Part shown: positions 6,532-12,540 of the stretch, one piece after another
Position numbering within the stretch: the stretch's first letter is position 1
Layout of the letters: the number at the start of each line of letters is the position of its first letter
Program-made: the position numbers and the translations under genes
DNA from: Limnohabitans sp.
Lineage (GTDB): Bacteria > Pseudomonadota > Gammaproteobacteria > Burkholderiales > Burkholderiaceae_C
Length of the DNA: 13,045 nucleotides
Direction of reading: 5' to 3'
Assembly (NCBI GenBank): GCA_018883305.1
Contig: VEQI01000056.1
Span: 1-13,045 of the forward strand
The notes under the pieces: generated by a model
The model's input: only the letters and a program-made list of their open reading frames with translations
Databases searched by the model: none
What the model was told of the DNA's origin: nothing

Positions 6532-7587
6532 TTAACTGTCCAGCCGGGTGTTGGACGCCTTGGCGGCCGCTCCCCACTTGACCACTTCATCGCGGATGAA
6601 CTGGCTGAATTCAGCGCCGGGCAGTGCCCGCACCACCGAGCCACTTTGCGCCACGCGCTGGTTCAAGCCTTCATCACGCAAGACGGCGGCAAAGTCCTGC
6701 GAGATTTTTTGCACCACGGCTGCAGGCATGTGCGCCGGCCCCAGCAGACCTGCCCAGCCCACGGCCTCGAATTTCTCCAGCCCCGCCACGCCGGACTCGG
6801 CCAGGGCCGGCACTTGCGGCAAGGCGGCATTGCGTTGCAGGCTGGTCACCGCCAGCGGACGAATGCGTCCGGCCTGAATGTGCGGCAAGGCGGCCGACAC
6901 ACTGTCGATCATGAAGTGCACCTGCCCCGCGATCAGGTCGGTCAATGCCGGACCACTGCCCTTGTAGGGAATGTGCACCGCAAAGGTCTTGGTGGCCATC
7001 TTGAACAACTCGCAGGTCAGATGCTGCGACGTGCCCGGTCCACCGGAGGCGTAACTCAGGCGTCCAGGCTGCTGCCGCAGCATGGCCACCAGTTCGGCCG
7101 TGTTGTGCGCCGGAAAGTCCTTGTTGACCAGCAACACCAGCGGCGCGATGAAGCCCAGCGAAATGGGCGTGAAGTCGCGCAGCGGGTCATACGGCAAGCG
7201 CGAGAACACGGAAGGGTTGATGGACAGCGGGCCACTGGACACCATCCCCAGGGTGTAGCCATCCGCCGGTGAGTTCTTGATGGCCTCCATGCCAATGATG
7301 CTGCTGCCGCCCGGGCGGTTTTCCACCACCACGCCCTGCCCCCAGATGCTGGAGAGACGCTGCGCAAACAGGCGACCAAAAATGTCGGTGGCCTGTCCGG
7401 GCGGAAACGGAATGATCATCTTGACGGGCTTGCTGGGCCAGAGGTCTTGCGCATGCGCTGCAGACGTTGTGCCCCAGAGCGTTGTCCCCAAGGACATGGC
7501 GGCGGCCCCCAACAGCGTACGTCGATGCACGCCAGGCACACCGCCCTGCGCTGGTTGAAACCTCGTGGTGGTTTGATTTGCTGGCAT
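6532..7587 (-). CDS. Bug-family (TctC) tripartite tricarboxylate transporter substrate-binding protein
   Basis: The product is a 351-residue periplasmic receptor. The N-terminus has about 20 polar residues, then HRRTLLGAAAMSLG and an export site after AHA (residue 46). The Arg22-Arg23 pair followed by T-L-L resembles a Tat signal, so Tat export is possible, though Sec is not excluded. The mature part shows WPSKPVKMIIPFPPGQATDIFGR, VVVENRPGGSSIIGMEAIKNSPADGYTLGM, GPGTSQHLTCELF, IPYKGSGPALTDLIAGQVHFM and RIRPLAVTS, typical of Bug proteins. ATG 7587 follows AAGGAGG. It is the first gene of the minus-strand operon and is divergent from the VOC/monooxygenase pair across a 206-base control region. 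The other Bug receptor of the operon is clearly different in sequence, so the two probably bind different ligands. Confidence 0.93.
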   Translation of the reverse strand: MPANQTTTRFQPAQGGVPGVHRRTLLGAAAMSLGTTLWGTTSAAHAQDLWPSKPVKMIIPFPPGQATDIFGRLFAQRLSSIWGQGVVVENRPGGSSIIGMEAIKNSPADGYTLGMVSSGPLSINPSVFSRLPYDPLRDFTPISLGFIAPLVLLVNKDFPAHNTAELVAMLRQQPGRLSYASGGPGTSQHLTCELFKMATKTFAVHIPYKGSGPALTDLIAGQVHFMIDSVSAALPHIQAGRIRPLAVTSLQRNAALPQVPALAESGVAGLEKFEAVGWAGLLGPAHMPAAVVQKISQDFAAVLRDEGLNQRVAQSGSVVRALPGAEFSQFIRDEVVKWGAAAKASNTRLDS

Positions 7588-7687
7588 GGCACGCCTCCTT
7601 CAGCCCATTCGTGTGCGCCATCTTCAAATGGCAAGGCTTGAGGGTACGACAGCTTGAGGTCCTCTTCGAATCGACATACCTCGGGCT

Positions 7688-7703
7688 TGTCACCCGGGTG
7701 TCA
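7688..7703. promoter_or_regulatory. 16-bp palindrome in the divergent control region (candidate operator)
   Basis: TGTCACCCGGGTGTCA is a near-perfect palindrome (seven of eight pairs match; core CACCCGGGTG is perfect). It lies about midway between the divergent starts at 7587 and 7794. It has the size and symmetry of a dimeric regulator site and does not resemble the TetR-linked motif at 1160 and 1917. No regulator gene adjoins it in the window, so the binding protein is unknown. Confidence 0.4.
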
Positions 7704-7727
7704 CGTCAACCGCAGCCATGACCTGGA

Positions 7728-7776
7728 ATTGACGCTTCGTGATTGACGCTCGCAGCACACTGGGTTAAGTTTGACG
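7728..7776 (+). promoter_or_regulatory. Repeated TTGACG boxes and possible promoter of the VOC/monooxygenase pair
   Basis: ATTGACGCT occurs at 7728-7736 and again at 7742-7750, and TTGACG recurs at 7771-7776, giving steps of 14 and 28 bases. The middle TTGACG (7743-7748) could be a -35 box with TAAGTT at 7766-7771 as a weak -10 after exactly 17 bases. That would put the start near 7778, just ahead of the ribosome site AGGAGA (7783-7788). The same hexamer on the opposite strand occurs at 7704-7709. Whether the repeats are promoter parts or activator half-sites cannot be decided from sequence. Confidence 0.35.
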
Positions 7777-7793
7777 AGTTACAGGAGACACGC

Positions 7794-8270
7794 ATGCCCA
7801 TCGCGGAAATCAATCATTATTTTGTACGCGCCAACGACCTGGAAGCCACCCGCGCTTTCTACATGGAAGCCCTGGGCTTCGAACAAATGTCGCGCCCCGA
7901 CTTCCCCTTCCCCGGCTACTGGCTGGGCGTCAACGGCAAGATCCAGGTCCACATGGGCCCTCACCAGATCCCCAACCGCGAGCACTACTACCTGGGCACA
8001 CCGCCGGATGCCCGTACCGATCAAAGTGGCGTGGTGGATCACATCGCCTTTCTGGCAACCGACCCTGAATCCTTTGCCCAGCGTTTCAAGAAAATGGGCC
8101 TGAGTTTTCGTCCCCGCTACTTCCCCGAGTTCAAGCTGTTCCAGTTTTTTCTGCGCGACCCCAATCAGCTCATGATCGAGCTGAATTTTTTCAACATCGA
8201 CGACGCCTCGGCGTGGATGGGGGATGCTGAAGACTACAGCCAGATGCAGCGCGTGGAGGAAATCAAATGA
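7794..8270 (+). CDS. VOC family metalloprotein (glyoxalase/extradiol dioxygenase superfamily)
   Basis: This 158-residue protein is a pair of vicinal-oxygen-chelate beta-alpha-beta modules. Module one starts INHYFVRANDLEATRAFYMEALGFE (6-30) and ends with PGYWLGVNGKIQVHM; module two has VVDHIAFLATD (81-90) and ends DPNQLMIELNFF. Possible metal ligands are His8, His53 (or Gln51), His83 and Glu129, positions that fit a 2-His-Glu centre of this superfamily. ATG 7794 follows AGGAGA; a TTG start at 7743 has no ribosome site. The stop overlaps the monooxygenase start by four bases (ATGA), so translation is coupled. Members may be glyoxalases, isomerases, epimerases or small ring-cleaving dioxygenases. 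Coupling to an aromatic-type hydroxylase makes oxidative ring cleavage or handling of its reactive product the leading idea, but sequence alone does not settle the reaction. Confidence 0.9.
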   Translation: MPIAEINHYFVRANDLEATRAFYMEALGFEQMSRPDFPFPGYWLGVNGKIQVHMGPHQIPNREHYYLGTPPDARTDQSGVVDHIAFLATDPESFAQRFKKMGLSFRPRYFPEFKLFQFFLRDPNQLMIELNFFNIDDASAWMGDAEDYSQMQRVEEIK

Positions 8271-9475
8271 ATGCGGTGTCACCACCCGCGCGCAGCTTTG
8301 CCGGCGTCACGCTGGAGGAAGCCCGCGAGCGTGCCCGCTCCCTGGTGCCGGTTTTGCGTGAGCGTGCCTCGCGTCAGGAGGCGGCTCGTCAGTTGTTGCC
8401 AGAAACCATCCAAGACCTGAACGAACTGGGCATTCTGCGCTTTGGCCAACCCAAGCGCTATGGCGGCATGGAGCTGGACTACCGCGCCATCTTTGACATT
8501 CCCTATGAAATCGGCCGTGGTTGCTGCTCCACCGCCTGGAACGTGGGCAACCTGGGCATTCATCACTGGATGCTCGCGTTGTATGACGAGCGCGCGCAAG
8601 AAGAGCTGTGGGCCGACAACCCCGATGTGTTGATCGCCTCGGGGATTGCCTACCCGCAGGGACGTGCGCGCCGCGTGGATGGTGGCTTTGAAATTTCCGG
8701 TCATTGGAATTTTTCATCCGGCGTGGATCCCAGCACCTGGAACATGCTGGCGGTGCAGGTGTTTGAGGGCGACAAGGTGGTGGATCACCGCATGTGCCTG
8801 GTCCCTGCCACTGATTACGAAATCATCGACGACTGGCAAGTCATGGGCATGCGGGGCACGGGCTCCAAGTCCGTCAAGGCACAAGACGTGTTCGTGCCGG
8901 AATACCGCGCCCTGTGCATGTACACCGCACGTGGCGAAGCGGTGTTTCCGGGTGCCAAGGTGAACGCCAGTCCCAACTACCTGCCGCCCTTGTCGGCCTA
9001 CGGTAGCCATTGCATCGGTGGTGCCATCGTGGGCAACGCGCAAGCCGCCGTGGAGATGACCATTGAGGCCATCAAGGCGCGCAGCACCAACTACACCGGT
9101 CTGCGCATGCGTGACTTCCAGGCCGTGCAGTTGCATGTCTCCGGTGCGGCTGCGCGGGTGGAGGCGGCTCGTCTGTTGGCGCGCAGCGACTGCGCCACGG
9201 GTCAACGCATAGCCGAAGAAGGTCGCATGCCCACCGTGGAAGAGAAGCTGCAGGCCAAGCGCAACATTGCGTACGCGGTGCAGATCTGCACCGAGGCCAT
9301 TGATTCATTGCATACGTTGGCAGGTGCCAATGGCATCTACGACCGCTACCCCATGCAACGCCTGTTTCGCGACCATCACGCCGGCATGGCGCACATCGGC
9401 TTCAGCTGGGATGCCCAGGGCGGCCCCTGGGGCCTGGTGGCCATGGGGGGCGAGTTTCACAACCCGGTGCTCTGA
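8267..9475 (+). CDS. Flavin-dependent monooxygenase, oxygenase component (HpaH/HsaA-like, acyl-CoA dehydrogenase fold)
   Basis: This 402-residue protein has the acyl-CoA dehydrogenase fold. The N-terminal helical domain includes RQLLPETIQDLNELGILRFGQPKRYGGMELDY (41-72) and CCSTAWNVGNLGIHHWML. The middle beta domain has GHWNFSSGVD (145-154) and DDWQVMGMRGTGSKSV (188-203), the flavin-contact segment. The C-terminal helices include RDFQAVQLHVSGAAARVEAARLL and FRDHHAGMAHIGFSWD (367-382). The GHWNFSSG form and the HH-rich C-terminal motif point to the two-component group D monooxygenases (p-hydroxyphenylacetate hydroxylase C2, HsaA and relatives) rather than true acyl-CoA dehydrogenases, whose catalytic Glu motif I do not see. 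Such enzymes use reduced FMN/FAD from a separate reductase; none is in the window. ATG 8267 overlaps the VOC stop and follows GGAGGA. Likely role: hydroxylation of a phenolic or related ring. Gene end is 17 bases from a convergent SDR gene. Confidence 0.88.
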   Translation: MNAVSPPARSFAGVTLEEARERARSLVPVLRERASRQEAARQLLPETIQDLNELGILRFGQPKRYGGMELDYRAIFDIPYEIGRGCCSTAWNVGNLGIHHWMLALYDERAQEELWADNPDVLIASGIAYPQGRARRVDGGFEISGHWNFSSGVDPSTWNMLAVQVFEGDKVVDHRMCLVPATDYEIIDDWQVMGMRGTGSKSVKAQDVFVPEYRALCMYTARGEAVFPGAKVNASPNYLPPLSAYGSHCIGGAIVGNAQAAVEMTIEAIKARSTNYTGLRMRDFQAVQLHVSGAAARVEAARLLARSDCATGQRIAEEGRMPTVEEKLQAKRNIAYAVQICTEAIDSLHTLAGANGIYDRYPMQRLFRDHHAGMAHIGFSWDAQGGPWGLVAMGGEFHNPVL

Positions 9476-9492
9476 TACGCACCGTGAATGCA

Positions 9493-10275
9493 TTAATCAG
9501 CTGGTGAGGCACCGCCATCGATATTGATGGCCGTGCCAGTGATGTAGCCGCCCCCGTCGGAAGCCAGCAGGCAAACCAGGGACGCAAACTCCTCGGCCTT
9601 GCCCAGACGGCCCATGGGAATTTTTTGACCTTCACGCGCCAGATACTCGTCATAAGACAGCTCGGGCGCGTCGGCCTGATGAAAGCGCGGCCATTGCTCA
9701 CTCTCGATGCGACCGATGCACAGCGCATTCACCAGCACATTGAATGGCGCCAACTCATGAGAAAGCACCTTGGTGTAGGCCATGCCCGCTGCCCGCGTCA
9801 CGGAGGTGGGCGCTGAGCCGCCCGGTGGCGTTTTGGCCAAGGTGTTGAGCACGTTCAGAATGCGACCCCATCGACGCACCTTCATGCCCGGTGCCACCAG
9901 ACGAACCAGCCGAATGGCCGAGAACAGTTTCAAATCCAGATCGCGTTGCCACACCTCATCTGTGATGTCCAGCGCAGGTTGGCGTGAAGAACCGCCCGCG
10001 TTGTTGAGCAAAATGTCAACGCCGCCCCAGGCCTGGTCCACCGTGGTCACCAGGCGTGTGAGGTCCTGGGCCTGCGCCACATCACAGACCACGGGCAGAA
10101 TCTCTGCGCCCGTGTCTCGCCGCAATGACGCCGCCGCCGCTTCCAGTTTGTCAGCCGAGCGCGCTGCAATCGCCACCCGCGCCCCTCTGGACGCCATCAT
10201 GCGAGCGGCCGCCAGACCCAAGCCCGCGCTCCCGCCGGTAATCAACGCCCGGCGCCCTTGAAAATCTTGTTGCAT
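9493..10275 (-). CDS. Atypical SDR family protein lacking the canonical catalytic residues
   Basis: The product is 260 residues from ATG 10275, which follows GGAGA; the open frame to 10374 would run through a terminator and is rejected. The Rossmann part is classical: TGGSAGLG at 13-20, AARS with Arg39 after strand two (suggesting NADP), CDV at 64-66 and NNAGG at 91-95. The active-site region is not: where related SDRs have Asn, Ser, Tyr and Lys, this protein has Lys116 (DLDLKL), Asn144 (LNVLNTL), Thr157 and Arg161 (PTSVTRAAG). ITGTAINIDGG near the end is normal. I checked the bases at 9780-9830 and the frame is unbroken, so it is not a sequencing slip. It may be an SDR subfamily with other catalytic residues, or a binding or structural protein. 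It is 19 bases downstream of an intrinsic terminator that follows the ABC binding-protein gene, and converges on the monooxygenase gene. Confidence 0.88.
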   Translation of the reverse strand: MQQDFQGRRALITGGSAGLGLAAARMMASRGARVAIAARSADKLEAAAASLRRDTGAEILPVVCDVAQAQDLTRLVTTVDQAWGGVDILLNNAGGSSRQPALDITDEVWQRDLDLKLFSAIRLVRLVAPGMKVRRWGRILNVLNTLAKTPPGGSAPTSVTRAAGMAYTKVLSHELAPFNVLVNALCIGRIESEQWPRFHQADAPELSYDEYLAREGQKIPMGRLGKAEEFASLVCLLASDGGGYITGTAINIDGGASPAD

Positions 10276-10294
10276 GGTGTCTCCATCGACGGGC

Positions 10295-10329
10295 AAAAAA
10301 AATCCCGCGCAATGCATTGTCGCGCGGGA
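10295..10329 (-). terminator. Rho-independent terminator after the ABC binding-protein gene
   Basis: On the minus strand the order is TCCCGCGC (10329-10322), an 11-base loop, GCGCGGGA (10310-10303), then eight T (10302-10295). The 8-bp GC-rich stem is perfect, and the loop itself contains a self-complementary CAATGCATTG-type core. It lies 52 bases after the stop of the ABC binding-protein gene and only 19 bases before the start of the next SDR gene. Confidence 0.9.
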
Positions 10330-10381
10330 GGCTTGCCAGCGTGGACGTCTAGGTGACGCCCGCGCCGTCTGCACTCAGAGC

Positions 10382-11620
10382 TTACTTGGCGGCCTTGGCG
10401 AATTCAGCCGACTGCTCTTTCACGATCTGGTCCACCACATCGGTATAGGCCGAGATCCAGTCTGACTGCGGCACCCACTTCTTGCCGTCCCACATGTCGA
10501 TGCGTGTCTTGCCACCGCCGCCGTGGTCCTTGGGGGTCACGGTCACCGGTGCGATCAGGCCGTTGGCGTCAAAGTTGCGCAGGCTTTCCATGCCCGCTTT
10601 GACCTTGGCCGGCGTCAGCGGCAGACCACCATTCTTGATCGCCAGACGAACACCTTCAAAGGCGGTGGAATAAATGGCCAGGCCGGTGTTGTAGTAGATG
10701 TCGTTCAGGTTCTTGCGATCCCCGTTGCCCTTGCCCTTCTCATACAGCTCCTTGATGATTTGCTGGATGAGCGGATGGTCGGTGCCGCCCGACACGTTGG
10801 TGCCGCGCTTGAGGCCTTTGGCTTCATCGGCCCCGATGTTGGCGATGTCCACCTCGTTGAACCAGTTCACCGAGATCACCTTGTCCATGGCCACGCCGTT
10901 GCGCTTCATCTCGCGCGCTGCCGCCACGTGCATGGCCGACAGGTTCCAGGTGATCACCCAGTCCGGGTTGAAGCGACGGATCTGCGTCCACACCGCGGCC
11001 TGGTCACGACCGGGCAAGGGGTTGGGGAACAGTTGCAGATCAAACCCTTCCTTGGCCGCCAGCGTCTTCAGGATGGGAATGGGTTCCTGACCGAAGGCGT
11101 AGTCGGGGTAAATGAAACCCACTTTCACGCCTTTGAGGTTGCCGTTGGACTTGTTCTTGATGAACTGCACGTTGTTGGCCATCTGACCCCAGTAGGTCGG
11201 GCCGATCGGGAAGACCCACTTGAACACATCCCCATCGATGGCGTCGCCACGCCCGACGAAGGACTGCAGCAGGATGTTCTGATCGGCCATGACGCGCGGC
11301 AAAACAGCCCGTGACACCGGTGTCGACAAGGTGTCGAAAATCATCACGCCTTCACGCTTGAGCTTTTCGTAGCACTCGATGCCACGCTGCGGCTCGTTGC
11401 CGTGGTCTTGCACCACGATTTCGATCTTCTGCCCCTCCAGCCCGCCTTTGAGGTTGATCAGGTCTGCATAATCCTTGGCGGCTTGCACGACCTGCGGGCT
11501 GATGAAGGTATAGGCTTTGCTCAAGTCATAGCAAATGCCAAACTTCACTTGAGCCTGCGCCGACTGGGCTGCCAGGCCCAGGGCCACCGCGGCCATCAGG
11601 CCCCATGCTGTCTTTTTCAT
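10382..11620 (-). CDS. ABC transporter periplasmic binding protein, branched-chain amino acid (LivJ/LivK) type
   Basis: The product is 412 residues from ATG 11620. An ATG six bases upstream (11626) is only three bases from AAGGAG, too close, while 11620 has nine; the upstream codon would add two residues. A Sec signal peptide MKKTAWGLMAAVALGLA ends after AQA (residue 23). The mature part is a type I periplasmic binding protein: VKFGICYDLSKAYTFISPQVVQAAKDYADLINLKGGLEGQKIEIVVQD, ECYEKLKREGVMIF, VGFIYPDYAFGQEPI, and YNTGLAIYSTAFEGVRLAI. The length is greater than that of LivJ of enteric bacteria and fits the class that binds aromatic acids, amides or other non-amino-acid ligands, so the ligand is left open. 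It follows livF by 91 bases on the same strand and is closed by a strong terminator, as the last gene of a Liv operon. Confidence 0.93.
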   Translation of the reverse strand: MKKTAWGLMAAVALGLAAQSAQAQVKFGICYDLSKAYTFISPQVVQAAKDYADLINLKGGLEGQKIEIVVQDHGNEPQRGIECYEKLKREGVMIFDTLSTPVSRAVLPRVMADQNILLQSFVGRGDAIDGDVFKWVFPIGPTYWGQMANNVQFIKNKSNGNLKGVKVGFIYPDYAFGQEPIPILKTLAAKEGFDLQLFPNPLPGRDQAAVWTQIRRFNPDWVITWNLSAMHVAAAREMKRNGVAMDKVISVNWFNEVDIANIGADEAKGLKRGTNVSGGTDHPLIQQIIKELYEKGKGNGDRKNLNDIYYNTGLAIYSTAFEGVRLAIKNGGLPLTPAKVKAGMESLRNFDANGLIAPVTVTPKDHGGGGKTRIDMWDGKKWVPQSDWISAYTDVVDQIVKEQSAEFAKAAK

Positions 11621-11711
11621 GTTCATCGTCTCCTTGCAGTTGTGAACCCATGTAGGTGAATTGCCTGAATGACACTCTGACGGTGCCTCCTCTTCGAGGA
11701 CTGTGTGAACC

Positions 11712-12530
11712 TCAGCTCAACCAGCGCTTGCGGCGCCGATAGTGTTTGATGTCCTTGAAGTCTCGTCCCTCCGCCCCACCCAGGTAAAACTCCTGGATGT
11801 CCGGATTCTGTTTCATCGCCGACGCCGAATCGTGCATGACGATGCGTCCGTTCTCGATGAGGTAACCATGCGACACCACCTCCAGGGCAGCAATCGCGTT
11901 TTGCTCGACCAGCAGCACGGACAGCCCCTCCGACTGGTTGATGCGTCGAACAATGTCAAAGATTTCGGCGACCAAAAATGGCGCCAGTCCCAGGCTGGGC
12001 TCATCGAGCATCAGCAACTTGGGCTGTGTCATCAGCGCCCGGCCAATCGCCAGCATCTGCTGCTCGCCGCCCGAGAGGTAGCCGGCCTCGGTTCCCGCCC
12101 GTTGCACCAGGCGCGGGAAATAGCTGTAGACCATGTCGCGGTTGCGAATCATGTCGGCTCGGCCACCGCGAATGGCCGAGGCCGCGACCAGGTTTTCTTC
12201 GGGGGTCAGGTGCTCGAACACGCGGCGACCCTCGAGCACCTGGGCAATGCCCAGCCGCACCCGCTCTTGCGGCGGCATGGCGTCGATGTTTTGTCCCATG
12301 AAGTGGATTTCGCCACGGGTGACTTCACCCCGCTCGGCCTTGAGCAGACCGCTGATGGATTTGAGCAAGGTGCTCTTGCCTGCCCCGTTGGCGCCGAGCA
12401 AGGCCACCATGCCGCCTTGCGGCACCTCCAGCGAGGCGCCCTTGATCGCCAGGGCCACATGGTCATAAATGACTTCAACGTTGTTGATGCTGAGCACCGA
12501 CGCGGACGATGAGGAGGTGGTTGCGTTCAT
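11712..12530 (-). CDS. livF: ABC transporter ATP-binding protein, LivF type
   Basis: This 272-residue cytoplasmic ATPase belongs to a branched-chain amino acid-type importer. Walker A is GANGAGKST at 46-54, the Q-loop Gln97 is in GIAQVLEGRRVFEHLTPEENL, the signature is LSGGEQQ at 152-158, and Walker B is LLMLDEP at 172-178 with Glu177. The following VLLVEQN is the LivF form without the switch His, in contrast to LivG. A C-terminal tail GRDFKDIKHYRRRKRWLS extends the protein beyond the roughly 235 residues of enteric LivF; such basic tails are common in betaproteobacterial relatives. ATG 12530 follows GAGG; the frame continues upstream to 12596, but that overlaps the livM coding region. The gene lies ten bases after livM, so the two are co-transcribed. 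The partner ATPase livG and the permease livH are expected beyond the right edge. Confidence 0.94.
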   Translation of the reverse strand: MNATTSSSSASVLSINNVEVIYDHVALAIKGASLEVPQGGMVALLGANGAGKSTLLKSISGLLKAERGEVTRGEIHFMGQNIDAMPPQERVRLGIAQVLEGRRVFEHLTPEENLVAASAIRGGRADMIRNRDMVYSYFPRLVQRAGTEAGYLSGGEQQMLAIGRALMTQPKLLMLDEPSLGLAPFLVAEIFDIVRRINQSEGLSVLLVEQNAIAALEVVSHGYLIENGRIVMHDSASAMKQNPDIQEFYLGGAEGRDFKDIKHYRRRKRWLS

Positions 12531-12540
12531 CACAGACCTC

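Noticed and set aside
6094..7272. 392-residue plus-strand open frame
   Set aside because: It spans parts of an SDR gene and a Bug gene on the opposite strand, is rich in His, Gln, Arg and Gly as shadow frames in GC-rich DNA are, and shows no domain.
8267..9475. Assignment as a true acyl-CoA dehydrogenase
   Set aside because: The fold is shared, but the catalytic Glu motif of acyl-CoA dehydrogenases is not seen and the GHWNFSSG and H-rich C-terminal motifs fit the flavin-dependent monooxygenases.
11688..11700. Small inverted repeat TCCTC-TTC-GAGGA between livF and the binding-protein gene
   Set aside because: A five-pair stem with no T-run is too weak for a terminator; it may shape the message slightly but I cannot support a function.
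11742..12512. 256-residue plus-strand open frame opposite livF
   Set aside because: It mirrors the livF codons, while all ATPase motifs are intact on the minus strand.
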